Numbered from the stretch's first letter, positions 25,423 to 34,533 are shown. The stretch is DNA of 64,000 nucleotides from Bog-756 sp963737625 (GCA_963737625.1 CAVTTK010000006.1:124001-188000), one strand, 5' to 3'. The notes: a model not told the origin generated them from the letters alone. Program-made: numbers and translations.

Positions 25423-26173
25423 GCCCCCGGGCCTTGCCGGCCGGGAGGCAGAGGCCCGGGCGGCCTACTACGCGGCTCGTCCGGGAGGGTGGCGGGACTG
25501 GTGGACGCTCCTCCACCCGCCCTACACCGCCTGGCACCTGTCCTACGTGGTCATCGGGGCGTGCCTGGCTCCCGTGGTCAACGCCACCCGCCTGATCGCC
25601 ACGCTGTTGGCCTTCTTCTGCGCCGTCGGCCTGGCCGCCCATGCCCTCGACGAGCTCCACGGCCGACCACTGCGCACCCGCATCCCGGGTCCGGCCCTGG
25701 TCGCCGTGGCCGTCGTCGGACTGGTCGGCGCCGTCGGTCTGGGGATCGCCGGGGTGGTCCAGGTGGGGTGGGCCCTGGTCCCCTTTCTCGTGATCGGCCC
25801 CGTCCTGGTGGTCGGCTACAACTTCGAGCTCTTCGGGGGGGTCGTCCACAATGATGTGGGCTTCGCCGCCAGCTGGGGGGCCTTTCCCGTCCTGACGGCC
25901 TACGTGGCCCAGACGGGCAGGCTGGCCGTGGCCCCGGTCCTCGCCGCCCTCGGCGCCTTCGCCCTCTCCGCCGCCCAACGGGCGCTGAGCACGCCGGCCC
26001 GGATGCTGCGCCGGAGGACGGACCAGGTGTCGGGGACCATCGTCCTCCACGACGGTGGGACGACCGTCGTCAGCCGCGGCCTGCTGCTGGCTCCCCTGGA
26101 ACGGGCCCTGCGCGCCATGTCCTGGGCGACCATCCTCACCGCGGCGGCACTGGCCGTGGCCCGGCTGGACTGA
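25409..26173 (+). CDS. UbiA-like multi-spanning membrane protein
   Basis: A 254-residue protein with about seven membrane helices that resembles polyprenyl transferases in layout. HPPYTAWHLSYVVIGACLAP is helix 1 and LAAHALDELHGRPLRTRIPG holds a D-E-L-H-G segment where UbiA proteins carry the first Asp-rich motif. A second acidic patch, VVHNDVGFAASWG, follows. The classic NDxxD is incomplete, so the activity is uncertain. The GTG at 25409 is one choice; another at 25382 would overlap the methyltransferase more. Confidence 0.75.
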   Translation: MPTPEPPGLAGREAEARAAYYAARPGGWRDWWTLLHPPYTAWHLSYVVIGACLAPVVNATRLIATLLAFFCAVGLAAHALDELHGRPLRTRIPGPALVAVAVVGLVGAVGLGIAGVVQVGWALVPFLVIGPVLVVGYNFELFGGVVHNDVGFAASWGAFPVLTAYVAQTGRLAVAPVLAALGAFALSAAQRALSTPARMLRRRTDQVSGTIVLHDGGTTVVSRGLLLAPLERALRAMSWATILTAAALAVARLD

Positions 26174-26186
26174 CGGGCTCCGCCCG
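26174..26186. terminator. Short hairpin between convergent genes
   Basis: CGGGC-TCC-GCCCG begins right after the UbiA-like stop and lies before the end of the minus-strand SRPBCC gene (26198). A 5-bp stem with no T-run; weak. Confidence 0.3.
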
Positions 26187-26197
26187 AGGCGGCGTTG

Positions 26198-26656
26198 CTA
26201 GGCCGCTTCGATCCTCCGACGGAAGGCGGCCACTGTCACCTCGACCACCCGGTCGTGCCCCCACTGCAGGACGGGGCGTCCGAACCGGGATGCCAGGCGC
26301 ATGGCCGGCTGGCGCATCTCGATGGTCCAGGCCACCTCGACCTGGGAACCGGCGTCCTCCGGGCTGATCCGGAGCCGGGCGTCACCTGTGAGGTCCCCCC
26401 GGACCGTGGCGTCGATGGCCCGGGGGCGGTCGCACCGGCCGAGGACGACCTCCAGGCGCATCCGGTAGGGCAGCGGCGGCGTGACCACGCCGCGGAGGAC
26501 CGAGCCCTCCGTGAGGCCGTCCCCCTCCAGGCGGAACTCACTCAGCCACGGCCACCACCCCTCGAACCGGTCGACCTGTCCTATCCGCTCCCACAACCGG
26601 TCGGGAGCCAGCCCGAAGTGGTAGCCGCGCCGGTAGGTGAACACGGGTGCGGCCAC
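26198..26656 (-). CDS. SRPBCC family protein (polyketide-cyclase-like)
   Basis: A 152-residue protein whose opening FTYRRGYHFGLAPDRLWERI and FEGWWPWLSEFRLEGDGL are typical of START-like polyketide cyclase/dehydrase relatives. EVAWTIEMRQPAMRLASRFG and a C-terminal helix EVTVAAFRRRIEAA complete the fold. The GTG at 26656 fits the domain; the frame extends further upstream but reads as low-complexity noise. It is downstream of a TetR-like gene on the same strand and may be under its control. Confidence 0.83.
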   Translation of the reverse strand: MAAPVFTYRRGYHFGLAPDRLWERIGQVDRFEGWWPWLSEFRLEGDGLTEGSVLRGVVTPPLPYRMRLEVVLGRCDRPRAIDATVRGDLTGDARLRISPEDAGSQVEVAWTIEMRQPAMRLASRFGRPVLQWGHDRVVEVTVAAFRRRIEAA

Positions 26657-26699
26657 AGGCCCAGGGTAGGGCGGACGGGGCCAGCCCGAGGGCGGGGAC

Positions 26700-27500
26700 T
26701 CAGGGGGTCCCGGGCGGTGCCCAGTCGGGATCGGGCTCGAAGAACTGGTGCTGCAGCGCCTCGAGGCCGATGGCGAACACCGACCATTCCTGGTTCTCGC
26801 CGTCGGGCCCGGTGGGACGGAGGATCCCGTGCATGTGCGGGTCCAGGCGCTGCCGCAGGGAGCACCCCTCGGCCAGGGCGCCAACGGCCACGGTGAACTG
26901 CCTCACCGTCAGTGGGGACCTCGGTCGCAGACCGAGCGAGGCGGCCAGGGCGGCGTAGGCGTCCTCCCACAGCTGCGTGACGCCCTCGTACCCCGACAAC
27001 AGGGCCCGCCGGATCTTGTCCAGATGGCCTGCTCGCTGCTCGTCGGGATGGTGGGGGTCCGTGGTGGCCAGGGCCCACACGGCGATCCACAGTGACCAGT
27101 GGGGAGACTCCAACAGGGCCAGGACGTTGGCCGCCCCACCCACTCGGCACAGCTCTCGCAAGGAGCGCTCCCGCGCCTCCTCGGTCGAGAGGTCCATGGT
27201 GGCGAACAGGGGCGCCATGGCCGAGAAGGTCCCGTCGAACTCGCCCAGGCCGTCCTGCTGGGCCACCGAGACCAGCACGTCGGTCTGGTAGTCGGCCTGG
27301 TTCTCCCAGGCCCGTCGGATGACCGAGGCGTTGGAGATGCGACGACCGGTGGTGGCCTCGACCCGTTCGAACACCCTCTTGAACGTGAGGGTGTCCACAC
27401 CGGCACCCAACCCCTCTTCGATGAGGAGGGTCCGACCCGTCTCGAGCAGGAGCGATCGCAGCTCGTCTCGACTCAGCTGGGGCTGACGCTGTGCGGTCAT
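26700..27500 (-). CDS. TetR-like transcriptional regulator
   Basis: A 266-residue protein. Residues 8-65 resemble a TetR-type helix-turn-helix: LSRDELRSLLLETGRTLLIE, then FKRVFERVEATTGRRISNAS and IRRAWENQADYQTDVL. The rest is helical and likely the ligand-binding dimerisation domain. The insert between the HTH helices is longer than in standard TetR proteins, so the assignment is moderate. It is 43 bp upstream of an SRPBCC gene and diverges from the phosphoribosyltransferase operon, its two most likely targets. Confidence 0.75.
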   Translation of the reverse strand: MTAQRQPQLSRDELRSLLLETGRTLLIEEGLGAGVDTLTFKRVFERVEATTGRRISNASVIRRAWENQADYQTDVLVSVAQQDGLGEFDGTFSAMAPLFATMDLSTEEARERSLRELCRVGGAANVLALLESPHWSLWIAVWALATTDPHHPDEQRAGHLDKIRRALLSGYEGVTQLWEDAYAALAASLGLRPRSPLTVRQFTVAVGALAEGCSLRQRLDPHMHGILRPTGPDGENQEWSVFAIGLEALQHQFFEPDPDWAPPGTP

Positions 27501-27662
27501 CGCTCCGATCCCGGGTGTCCGCCTCGAGCCGGGGGCCCTCGGTGTCCCCCGCGGTTGGTGCCCCCGCAGACTAGGCCAGCCCGGCGATCGGCCGGTTGAC
27601 CATCAGCAGCCTCCCCGCCCCCCCGGGTTGCACCGATCGGGTGCCCGGCGGGAGTCTTGGTC

Positions 27663-28301
27663 ATGAGCACCACTCGCACCTATGCCACCTCCGTCGGCTC
27701 CCAGTCGGTGGACCTGCCCCTCGTGGCGGTAGCCGACGACTGCACCATCGCCCTGCTCATCTGCGTGGACATGGGTGTGCACTTCGCCGAGGTGGCCGGG
27801 CGGGAGCTGGCCGATCTGTTGGCCCCGGCCCGGCCCGAACTGGTGGTGTCGGTGGCCACCATGGGCATCCCCCTGGCCATCGAGGTGACCCGGGCCCTCG
27901 GTCTCGATGACTACCTCATCCTGCACAAGACGCCCAAGATCCACCTGGGCCAGTCCCTGGCCGAACCGGTGCGGTCCATCACCACCGACCATCCCCAGAT
28001 GCTGCGCATGGACCCGGGGCGGGCCGCCGTGGTCCGGGGGCGGCGGGTGGCGGTGGTCGACGACGTCATCTCCACCGGCGCCTCGACGGCCGCCGCTCTC
28101 TCCCTGGTCCGCCGGGTCGGCGGGGTACCGGTGGCCGTCGGCGTGCTCATGACCGAGGGCCGGGCCTGGCGGGAGGCGCTGGGCGCTGACGGCGAGGGCG
28201 TGGTCAGCCTCGGCTCGGTGCCCCTGTTCCGACCGGATCCCGAGGGTCCGGGACTGCGTGAGGACTGGGGCCCACCAGGGGCACCCGACGGTCGGCTGTG
28301 A
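27663..28301 (+). CDS. Phosphoribosyltransferase family protein
   Basis: A 212-residue type I phosphoribosyltransferase. RRVAVVDDVISTGASTAAAL is the PRPP-binding loop and VSVATMGIPLAIEVTRALG is the second-loop region. It resembles adenine/xanthine phosphoribosyltransferase-like proteins that act in purine salvage or as PurR-type sensors. Substrate not assignable. The ATG at 27663 (MSTTRTYAT) is preferred to a GTG two codons upstream. It starts a plus-strand run that continues with three closely packed genes. Confidence 0.88.
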   Translation: MSTTRTYATSVGSQSVDLPLVAVADDCTIALLICVDMGVHFAEVAGRELADLLAPARPELVVSVATMGIPLAIEVTRALGLDDYLILHKTPKIHLGQSLAEPVRSITTDHPQMLRMDPGRAAVVRGRRVAVVDDVISTGASTAAALSLVRRVGGVPVAVGVLMTEGRAWREALGADGEGVVSLGSVPLFRPDPEGPGLREDWGPPGAPDGRL

Positions 28302-28313
28302 GATAGTCCAGAC

Positions 28314-28703
28314 GTGTCCCCCGAGCCCATCGACCCGAGTGTCCTGCGCATCGACGAAGACGGTGTCACCCTGCTCGGCGGGTGGTCGCCTACCAGTGGC
28401 CTCCGGCACTTCCCGACCAGTCCGGTCTGTCCCTTCACCGGGGCCGACGACGTGGTGCCCGTCGACCTGCCGCGCACTGGCTCGGTGTGGCTCCACACCA
28501 CCGTCACCGTCGCTCCCCCGGGGTACTCCGGGCCCGTCCCCTACGGGCTGGGCATCGTGGAGCTCGACGGCGAACCGTTGCTCCGGGTGGTGACCCGCCT
28601 CCGCGGCGAGGGCCTGGCCCGGGGGACGTCGGTGGAGCTGGGCACCGACGAGGTGCCGGGCCCCGAGGGGGAGCCGGCGGTGACGTGGGTGTTCCACACG
28701 TGA
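28314..28703 (+). CDS. DUF35 OB-fold protein with a degenerate zinc ribbon
   Basis: A 129-residue partner of thiolase-like proteins. The family has a rubredoxin-type zinc ribbon followed by an OB fold. Here the ribbon has lost all but one cysteine: RHFPTSPVCPFTGADDV stands where relatives read HFP-x-VCPxCGSxDV, and the first CxxC is gone. The OB fold (WLHTTVTVAPPGYSGPVPYG through ELDGEPLLRVVTRL) is intact. Its stop overlaps the GTG of the thiolase (GTGA), as in known DUF35-thiolase complexes. The GTG start is at 28314. Confidence 0.85.
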   Translation: MSPEPIDPSVLRIDEDGVTLLGGWSPTSGLRHFPTSPVCPFTGADDVVPVDLPRTGSVWLHTTVTVAPPGYSGPVPYGLGIVELDGEPLLRVVTRLRGEGLARGTSVELGTDEVPGPEGEPAVTWVFHT

Positions 28704-29830
28704 GCAACGTGCGGATCACCGGTGTCGGGATCCATCCGTTCGGGCGCTTCGGGGCCTTGACCGGCACCGCCATGGGGGTGACGGCGGTGCGAGCCGCACT
28801 GTCCGAGGCGGGGATCGGGGTGGGGGACGTCCAGGCGGCGTTCTGTGGGACGGCCTACGGCGGGGTGGCCGCCGGGCACCGGGTCCTGTCGTCCCTGGCC
28901 GGCACGGGCATCCCCATCTATGACGTCGAGGCCGGCTGCGCCTCGGGAGGCGCCGCCCTGCAGCTGGGCGCGTCGTCCATCGCCTCGGGACAGCACGACC
29001 GGGTGCTGGTGTTCGGGATCGAGAAGATGCCGAAGGGGATCATCCGGTCGTCCTTCTTCGCCCCGTGGCAGGAGGCGGCGGGCCTCAGCCCGGCGCCGGC
29101 CTTCTTCGCCCTTCGGGCCCAGCGCCTGCTGGCCGAGACCGGCCTCACCGAGGACCACCTGGCCCAGGTGGTGGTCAAGAACCGCGGCCACGGCGTGGCC
29201 AATCCCGACGCCATGTTCCGCAAGGCCGTCACCACCGAGCAGGTGCTGGCCTCGCGCATGATCTGCCCCCCGCTCCGCCTGTTCATGCTGTGCTCGCCGA
29301 ACGAGGGCGCCGCCGCCGTGGTCCTCGAGCGATCCGCCGACGGCGCCGGTGTCCGGTTGGCCGGGATCTCCCTCCGCTCGCATCTACCCGGCAGCGTCCT
29401 CGGCGAGGACTCCCCCCTGTGCGGGATCGACGACGAAGCCATCACCCCACCGACCACCCTGGCGGCCCAGGACGCCTACGCCCAGGCCGGCCTGGGTCCC
29501 GCCGATGTCGACGTGGTGGAGTGCCAGGACACCGACGCGGCGCGGGAGCTGCTGGCCTGGGCCGAACTGGGTCTGTGCCGTCCCGGTGACCAGGCCGCCA
29601 TGCTGGCCGAGGGGGACGCCCTGGTGGGTGGGCGGCTGCCCGTCAATCCGTCGGGGGGTCTCCTGTCCAAGGGGGAGCCGCTCGGGGCCTCGGCCCTGGG
29701 CCAGGTGGTGGAGCTCGTCCGCCAGCTGCGGGGGACGGCCGGTGAGCGGCAGGTGGCCGGGGCCAGGGTCGGACTGGCCCACGTGATCGGCCGCGGCGCC
29801 AACGCCTGCGTCACGGTGCTCGTGGCCTGA
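28700..29830 (+). CDS. Thiolase-family protein (SCP2/lipid-transfer type)
   Basis: A 376-residue thiolase-fold protein. The nucleophile position is Cys80 in VEAGCASGGAALQLG; NEGAAAVVLE and VNPSGGLLSKGEPLGASALG are family landmarks. It looks like the non-decarboxylating thiolase/SCP-2 group that pairs with a DUF35 protein in steroid or branched-chain CoA-ester metabolism, where the pair acts as thiolase or aldolase. The GTG start at 28700 overlaps the DUF35 gene by 4 nt, and the stop overlaps the desaturase-type gene by 1 nt, so the three are one operon. Confidence 0.9.
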   Translation: MSNVRITGVGIHPFGRFGALTGTAMGVTAVRAALSEAGIGVGDVQAAFCGTAYGGVAAGHRVLSSLAGTGIPIYDVEAGCASGGAALQLGASSIASGQHDRVLVFGIEKMPKGIIRSSFFAPWQEAAGLSPAPAFFALRAQRLLAETGLTEDHLAQVVVKNRGHGVANPDAMFRKAVTTEQVLASRMICPPLRLFMLCSPNEGAAAVVLERSADGAGVRLAGISLRSHLPGSVLGEDSPLCGIDDEAITPPTTLAAQDAYAQAGLGPADVDVVECQDTDAARELLAWAELGLCRPGDQAAMLAEGDALVGGRLPVNPSGGLLSKGEPLGASALGQVVELVRQLRGTAGERQVAGARVGLAHVIGRGANACVTVLVA

Positions 29831-30999
29831 TGGGCTCGTCCCGTTCGCCGGCCAGAGACCTGACGGTGGTGGCTGTGCCCTTCTACTTCGCCGCCATGGC
29901 CGTCGAGTACGTGTGGCTGCGGAAGCGGGCCGAGCGCCTGGGCCCGTCAGCCGGACGCTACGAGCGTCGGGACACGGTGGCCAGCCTGGCCATGGGGGTG
30001 GGGAGCCTGGTGGCGCCGTTCGTCGTGCCGCCTCTGCTCCGCCCGTTCCGCCTGGGTCATGGCCGGAGCGGGCGCACCGTGGTGGCGCTGGCCGCGGGCA
30101 CTGCGGTGGCCACCACGGTGGCCGACCGGCTGGTACGCCGGTCGAGCCCGCCGGCTCCCCGGGGGGACGGCACGGAGGAGGACCGGGATCTCGGGCCCAC
30201 GGACGAGCAGACGGCATGGGCTCCCGCTCCGGCCCGCGGGGCGGCCCGGGTGGCCGCGGTGGGCGGCGTGGCCACCGTGGTGCTGGCCGGTCTGTGCGCC
30301 GCCGCCACCTGGGCCGAACGCACCTCCCCCGAACGGCTGTGGCGACGCCGGCGCCTCCTGCCCGATCTCGGCCGGGGGCCCGTGGCCGTGGCCCTGGCCA
30401 TCCTGGGATGGGACTTCATCTACTACTGGAACCACCGCTTCATGCACGAGAGCCGCCACCTCTGGGCCATCCATGTGGTGCACCACTCGAGCGAGCGCTA
30501 CAACCTGTCCACCGCCCTGCGTCAGCCGGTGGCCGATACCCTCGGCACCTCCGTGCCCTACGGGCTCCTGTGCCTGGCTGGCCTCTCCCCCGAGCTGGTG
30601 GCCACGGCCCGCGGCGTCAATCTGCTCTACCAGTTCTGGATCCACACCGAGACCATCGGTCGGCTGGGTCCACCGGAGGTGGTGCTCAACTCCCCGTCCC
30701 ACCACCGGGTGCACCACGGGTCCAATCCGCCGTACCTGGACCGGAACCACGGCAGCATCCTCATCGTGTGGGACCGGCTGTTCGGCACGTTCGAGCCCGA
30801 AGGCGAGCCTGTGGTCTACGGCCTGACCAAGGACATCAAGACGTTCAACCCCGGCCGGATCGCCACCCACGAGCTGGCGGCCATGGTCCACGACGTGGCC
30901 CGGTCGACCGGATGGGTGGAGCGCCTGTCGCACGTGGTGCGGGGGCCGGGGTGGGGAGCACCCAAGGCACCGGCGCCAGCGACTGCCGGCGCCGCCTGA
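29830..30999 (+). CDS. Sterol desaturase/fatty acid hydroxylase superfamily membrane protein
   Basis: A 389-residue membrane di-iron enzyme. The histidine clusters are HRFMH, HVVHHSS and HHRVHHG, in the order of the superfamily. Helices are LTVVAVPFYFAAMAVEYVWL, SLVAPFVVPPLLRPF, a loop rich in charged residues (about 110-135), AAVGGVATVVLAGLCAAATW, and the WDFIYYWNHRF segment. It begins at TGATG with the thiolase stop. Substrate may be a sterol-like, hopanoid or fatty acyl compound; the thiolase neighbour suggests CoA-linked lipid catabolism. Confidence 0.92.
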   Translation: MGSSRSPARDLTVVAVPFYFAAMAVEYVWLRKRAERLGPSAGRYERRDTVASLAMGVGSLVAPFVVPPLLRPFRLGHGRSGRTVVALAAGTAVATTVADRLVRRSSPPAPRGDGTEEDRDLGPTDEQTAWAPAPARGAARVAAVGGVATVVLAGLCAAATWAERTSPERLWRRRRLLPDLGRGPVAVALAILGWDFIYYWNHRFMHESRHLWAIHVVHHSSERYNLSTALRQPVADTLGTSVPYGLLCLAGLSPELVATARGVNLLYQFWIHTETIGRLGPPEVVLNSPSHHRVHHGSNPPYLDRNHGSILIVWDRLFGTFEPEGEPVVYGLTKDIKTFNPGRIATHELAAMVHDVARSTGWVERLSHVVRGPGWGAPKAPAPATAGAA

Positions 31000-31045
31000 C
31001 CCGCCGACCGGCCTGACGCCGCGCCGACCCCGTCCGGGTCCGCTC

Positions 31046-31552
31046 TCAGACCGGGCGTTCGTCCTTCGCCTGCTCCTGCTTCTCGTGCAGCCGCTTGAGC
31101 GAGTGGACGAGCGACGCCTCGATGAGCTTGTCGTTGTCCTTGGAGATGAAGTGGTGGACCCGCTTCTCGAAGAGGGCCCGCATGATGGGGTTGAACACCT
31201 CGTAGGTCTCCTGGAAGTACACCCGGGTCCGGCCGTCGCCCAGGTCCTCCAGCCGGGTCAGGCCCGAGGCCTTGGACCACAGCGGCTTGCCCACGGCGTC
31301 GTAGCGCCACGACACCGGGCGCTGCGCCTCGGTGATCCACTCCCACGACTGGGCCCGTCCCTTGGACAGCAGGTACTTCGGCACGGGGAAGTGGCAGTGA
31401 CGCACCAGGCCGTTCCCCTCCTCGTCCCCCGGGTGGTAGATCTCGATCGTCACCGTGTCGGTCTTCACGCCGACGCGGGTCCGCTTCCAGATCACGTCCC
31501 ACACCTCCTCGGGTGTCCCGTTGACCACGAAGTCGAAGTTGTGTATCTGCAC
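31046..31552 (-). CDS. SRPBCC family protein
   Basis: A 168-residue START-like protein. IHNFDFVVNGTPEEVWDVIW is the classic opening, YHPGDEEGNGLVRHCHFPVP a middle strand pair, and VYFQETYEVFNPIMRALFEK the ending before a long basic helix. The GTG at 31552 has AGGAG 10 bases upstream. It is 39 bp downstream of the acyl-CoA synthetase on the same strand. Ligand unknown. Confidence 0.87.
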   Translation of the reverse strand: MQIHNFDFVVNGTPEEVWDVIWKRTRVGVKTDTVTIEIYHPGDEEGNGLVRHCHFPVPKYLLSKGRAQSWEWITEAQRPVSWRYDAVGKPLWSKASGLTRLEDLGDGRTRVYFQETYEVFNPIMRALFEKRVHHFISKDNDKLIEASLVHSLKRLHEKQEQAKDERPV

Positions 31553-31591
31553 GTCCCTGTCTCCTGTCTGTCCTGTGTCGGCGGTGGCGTC

Positions 31592-33142
31592 TTACGTCAA
31601 CTGCCCGGCACCGTGGTGGTGCCCGACGGTCGGCGTGGAGGCCAGCTCGGCCTTCACCACCTTGCCCCCGGCGTTCCTCGGGAGTTGGGCCACGAGATGG
31701 ACCCGGCGGGGCACCTTGTAGTCGGCCAGACGTCCCCCGGCGAAGGCCACCAGCTCGTCGACGGTCGTGTCCGCCCCCGGTTCCAGCACCACATAGGCGG
31801 CCACGTCCTCACCCAGCACCTCGTGGGGCACACCGACCACGGCCGCCTCGACCACCGCCGGATGGGCCTGGAGGGCGGCCTCGACGTCATCGGCGTAGAC
31901 GTTCATGCCCCCGCGCACGATCATCTCCTTCTTGCGGCCCACGATGTAGAGGTAGCCGTCGGCGTCGAGTGAGCCGAGGTCGCCGGTGTGGAGCCAGCCC
32001 CCCGCCCACTGACGGGCGGTGGCCTCGGCGTCCTTGTAGTACTCCCGGTGCCCGGCCGGGTTGCGGGTCAGGACCTCACCCACCTCCCCGGTGGGGAGGG
32101 TCCGCCCGTCACCGTCCACGATCCGGACCTCGACCGGCGGGGTGGCCCGACCCACGGCCCCGGGTCGGGTCCGGGCCGCCTCCGGGTCCATGGTGAAGGT
32201 GGCGTGGCCCCCCTCGGTCATGCCGTAGCTGTTCAGCACGGCGGCCCCGGGCAACGCGGCCTGCAGGCGCAGGAGGGTGTCGGGGGCCAGGGGCGCGCTG
32301 CCCAGGACCAGGAGCGAGAGGCTGGTCAGGTCGGCCGACCCGAAGGAGGGGTGGTGGATGATGAGTTGGGCCATGGCCGGCACCACGAAGGCCGACACCG
32401 GTCGCTCCCGCTCCACGATCTCGAGCCACTGGCCGGCGTCGAAGGAGGGCACGTACAGCACGGTCATCCCGGCCTTCATGGGATTGTGGATGAAGCCCAG
32501 CCCGGCGAAGGTGAAGACCGGCGAGGCGGTCAACCACGCCGTCCCCTGCCACTCGGGGAGCCCGTTGGGCACCCGGGCCACCTGGCTGTGGCGCACGGCC
32601 ACCCCCTTGGGCCGTCCGGTGGTCCCCGAGGTGTACATGATGTCGGCCAGGTCGTCGCCGGACAGCGGAGCCTGGATGGCCGAGTCGTCGTCGGCCGACA
32701 CCTCCTCCACCGTCGTGGCACCCTCGATGCCCGGCGGACCGACCGTCGCCACCACGCCCAGGGTGGGGAGGGAGCCGATGAGCGGGCCCACCGAGGACCC
32801 GTAGGAGCCGCTGGCCACGACGGCCACCGGCTCGGCGTGCTCGAGGATCCCGCGTACCTCGGGTGGGCTGAGGCGGTTGTTCATCGGGACGGCCACCGCC
32901 CCGAGCTTGTGGACGGCGCTGTAGGCCACGATCCACTCCAGGATGTCCTCGGCCCGCATGAGCAGGGCCACCCGGTCACCCCGGGCGACGCCGCGTGCCG
33001 ACAGCCCGTGAGCGAGGCGGTTGGACCGCCGGTCCCACTCCGAGAAGGTGATCGACGTCTCGTCCCCGAGGTTCCGGTACGCCGTCTCGTCCGGATAGGC
33101 CTCGGCCATGGTGCGGAGCTGGTCCGTGAGGAGTCCGGTCAC
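31592..33142 (-). CDS. Acyl-CoA synthetase / AMP-dependent ligase
   Basis: A 516-residue ANL-family adenylating enzyme. IMYTSGTTGRPKGVAVRHSQ is the P-loop-like A3 motif, LNSYGMTEGGH the A5 motif, GGWLHTGDLGSLDADGYLYI the A7 motif, and GRKKEMIVRGGMNVYADDVE the hinge. The catalytic lysine region is RNAGGKVVKAEL. All motifs are canonical, so it should make acyl-CoA; substrate unknown. The GTG start at 33142 has GGAGG upstream. It lies downstream of the amidohydrolase, with the SRPBCC gene following. Confidence 0.93.
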   Translation of the reverse strand: MTGLLTDQLRTMAEAYPDETAYRNLGDETSITFSEWDRRSNRLAHGLSARGVARGDRVALLMRAEDILEWIVAYSAVHKLGAVAVPMNNRLSPPEVRGILEHAEPVAVVASGSYGSSVGPLIGSLPTLGVVATVGPPGIEGATTVEEVSADDDSAIQAPLSGDDLADIMYTSGTTGRPKGVAVRHSQVARVPNGLPEWQGTAWLTASPVFTFAGLGFIHNPMKAGMTVLYVPSFDAGQWLEIVERERPVSAFVVPAMAQLIIHHPSFGSADLTSLSLLVLGSAPLAPDTLLRLQAALPGAAVLNSYGMTEGGHATFTMDPEAARTRPGAVGRATPPVEVRIVDGDGRTLPTGEVGEVLTRNPAGHREYYKDAEATARQWAGGWLHTGDLGSLDADGYLYIVGRKKEMIVRGGMNVYADDVEAALQAHPAVVEAAVVGVPHEVLGEDVAAYVVLEPGADTTVDELVAFAGGRLADYKVPRRVHLVAQLPRNAGGKVVKAELASTPTVGHHHGAGQLT

Positions 33143-33165
33143 CGTGCTCCTCGGAGGGCCACGGT

Positions 33166-34533
33166 TCAGGACTGCGGGGCCGCTGCCGACGCCAGCGGCA
33201 CGGGCCGGGCCAGGCTCCAGCTGAAGGTCTTGGGGATCTCCTCCATCGACACCGTGGTCGAGAGGTCGGCCACGGTCGGGCCGACCCGGTCCGCCACCGC
33301 CTGGAGCTGGGCTCCGTCGAATCCGAAGACCCGCACGGCGTTCCCGCCCAGGATCCGCCGGAGGTCGTGCTCCGGCATCCCGCCGAACACCTGGCGCAGG
33401 ACCAGCCGGTGGACCGGGGCGGCGCCCTCCAGATGGGGGTAGTCGGCCCCCCACATGAGTCGGTCCACACCGATCTCCTCGCGCATCTCGGCCTCGGAAC
33501 GCTTCATCAACGATCCTCCGAGGAACACGTGCTGGTCGACGTAGTCCGCCGGGCGCATCTTCAGGTACGAGCGCACCGGCGCGCCCCCGTGGGTGTCGAA
33601 GAAGGACTCCATGTCCCGGACCAGGGAGGGCAGCCACTGCACCCCGTTCTCGGTGACCACCACCTTCAGCCGGGGGTGCCGATCGAAGACGCCGCCGAAG
33701 ATGAGGAACCACAGGGGACGGCGGGTGAACACGAACACCTCGTAGAGGCCCAGGTACCCACCGTGCTTGGCGTCGTACAACTGCTTGGCGTCGGTGGCGG
33801 TTCCCGAGGCGCCGGTGTGCAGGTTGACCACGATGTCGTGATCCTCGCAGGCGCTCCACAGCGGCTCGTAGTAGTCGTCGGCGTAGCCGGGCAGGCCGCT
33901 GCGCAGCGACATGGCCGGCAGCATGATGCCCCCGTGGAGCCCGTGCTCCCTGGCCCAGGCCACCTCCTCCACGGCCCGGTCCATGTCGTGGAGGTCGATG
34001 GGGATACAGCCCGTCCGCCGTCCGGGTGCCGCGGCACAGAACTCGGCCAGCCACCGGTTGTAGGCGCTGAGGGCCGGCCACACCACGTCGAGGTTGGAGG
34101 ACGAGTGGCCGCCCAGGTACATGGCCGGGGACAGGCCACCGGCCAGCACCGGACCGGGGAAGACCACCTCGGCGTGGATGCCCTGCGCCTCGAGGTAGGC
34201 CAGGCGCCGGCCGTCGGCGTCGGAGGGGAAGACCCAGTCCTCGCCGTAGTTGGCCAGCCAGTCGGCGGCGGCCTCGGTGTCCACCCCCATCCCGGCCAGG
34301 CGCCGGGTGGCCACGGCCCGCACGGCGTCGTCGTCGTCGATGGCCCCGGGATCGACACCGCCGAACATGGGGATGGCCACGGCCGACAGGTCCCCGAAGG
34401 CCGCCACCGCCTCACGGTGGGCCGGGTCCACGTACGAGAGGTACTGGTCCAGCGTGTCGGGAGCGGCATGGGCGTCGGCCGACACCACCACATAGGGCCG
34501 TCCCTCGGGACCGTCACCGTCGTGTGCTGCCAT
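33166..34533 (-). CDS. Amidohydrolase family protein (amidohydrolase 2 type)
   Basis: A 455-residue TIM-barrel protein. VVVSADAHAAPDTLDQYLSY holds the SADAH metal motif (usual HxH replaced by DxH). HDIVVNLHTGASG supplies the mid-barrel His and VDRLMWGADYPHLEGAAP carries the conserved Asp and His. The family includes decarboxylases such as gamma-resorcylate and ACMS decarboxylase, so a carbon-carbon cleaving or hydrolytic role is possible. The ATG at 34533 has GGAGG upstream. A gap of 23 bp leads into the acyl-CoA synthetase. Confidence 0.9.
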   Translation of the reverse strand: MAAHDGDGPEGRPYVVVSADAHAAPDTLDQYLSYVDPAHREAVAAFGDLSAVAIPMFGGVDPGAIDDDDAVRAVATRRLAGMGVDTEAAADWLANYGEDWVFPSDADGRRLAYLEAQGIHAEVVFPGPVLAGGLSPAMYLGGHSSSNLDVVWPALSAYNRWLAEFCAAAPGRRTGCIPIDLHDMDRAVEEVAWAREHGLHGGIMLPAMSLRSGLPGYADDYYEPLWSACEDHDIVVNLHTGASGTATDAKQLYDAKHGGYLGLYEVFVFTRRPLWFLIFGGVFDRHPRLKVVVTENGVQWLPSLVRDMESFFDTHGGAPVRSYLKMRPADYVDQHVFLGGSLMKRSEAEMREEIGVDRLMWGADYPHLEGAAPVHRLVLRQVFGGMPEHDLRRILGGNAVRVFGFDGAQLQAVADRVGPTVADLSTTVSMEEIPKTFSWSLARPVPLASAAAPQS

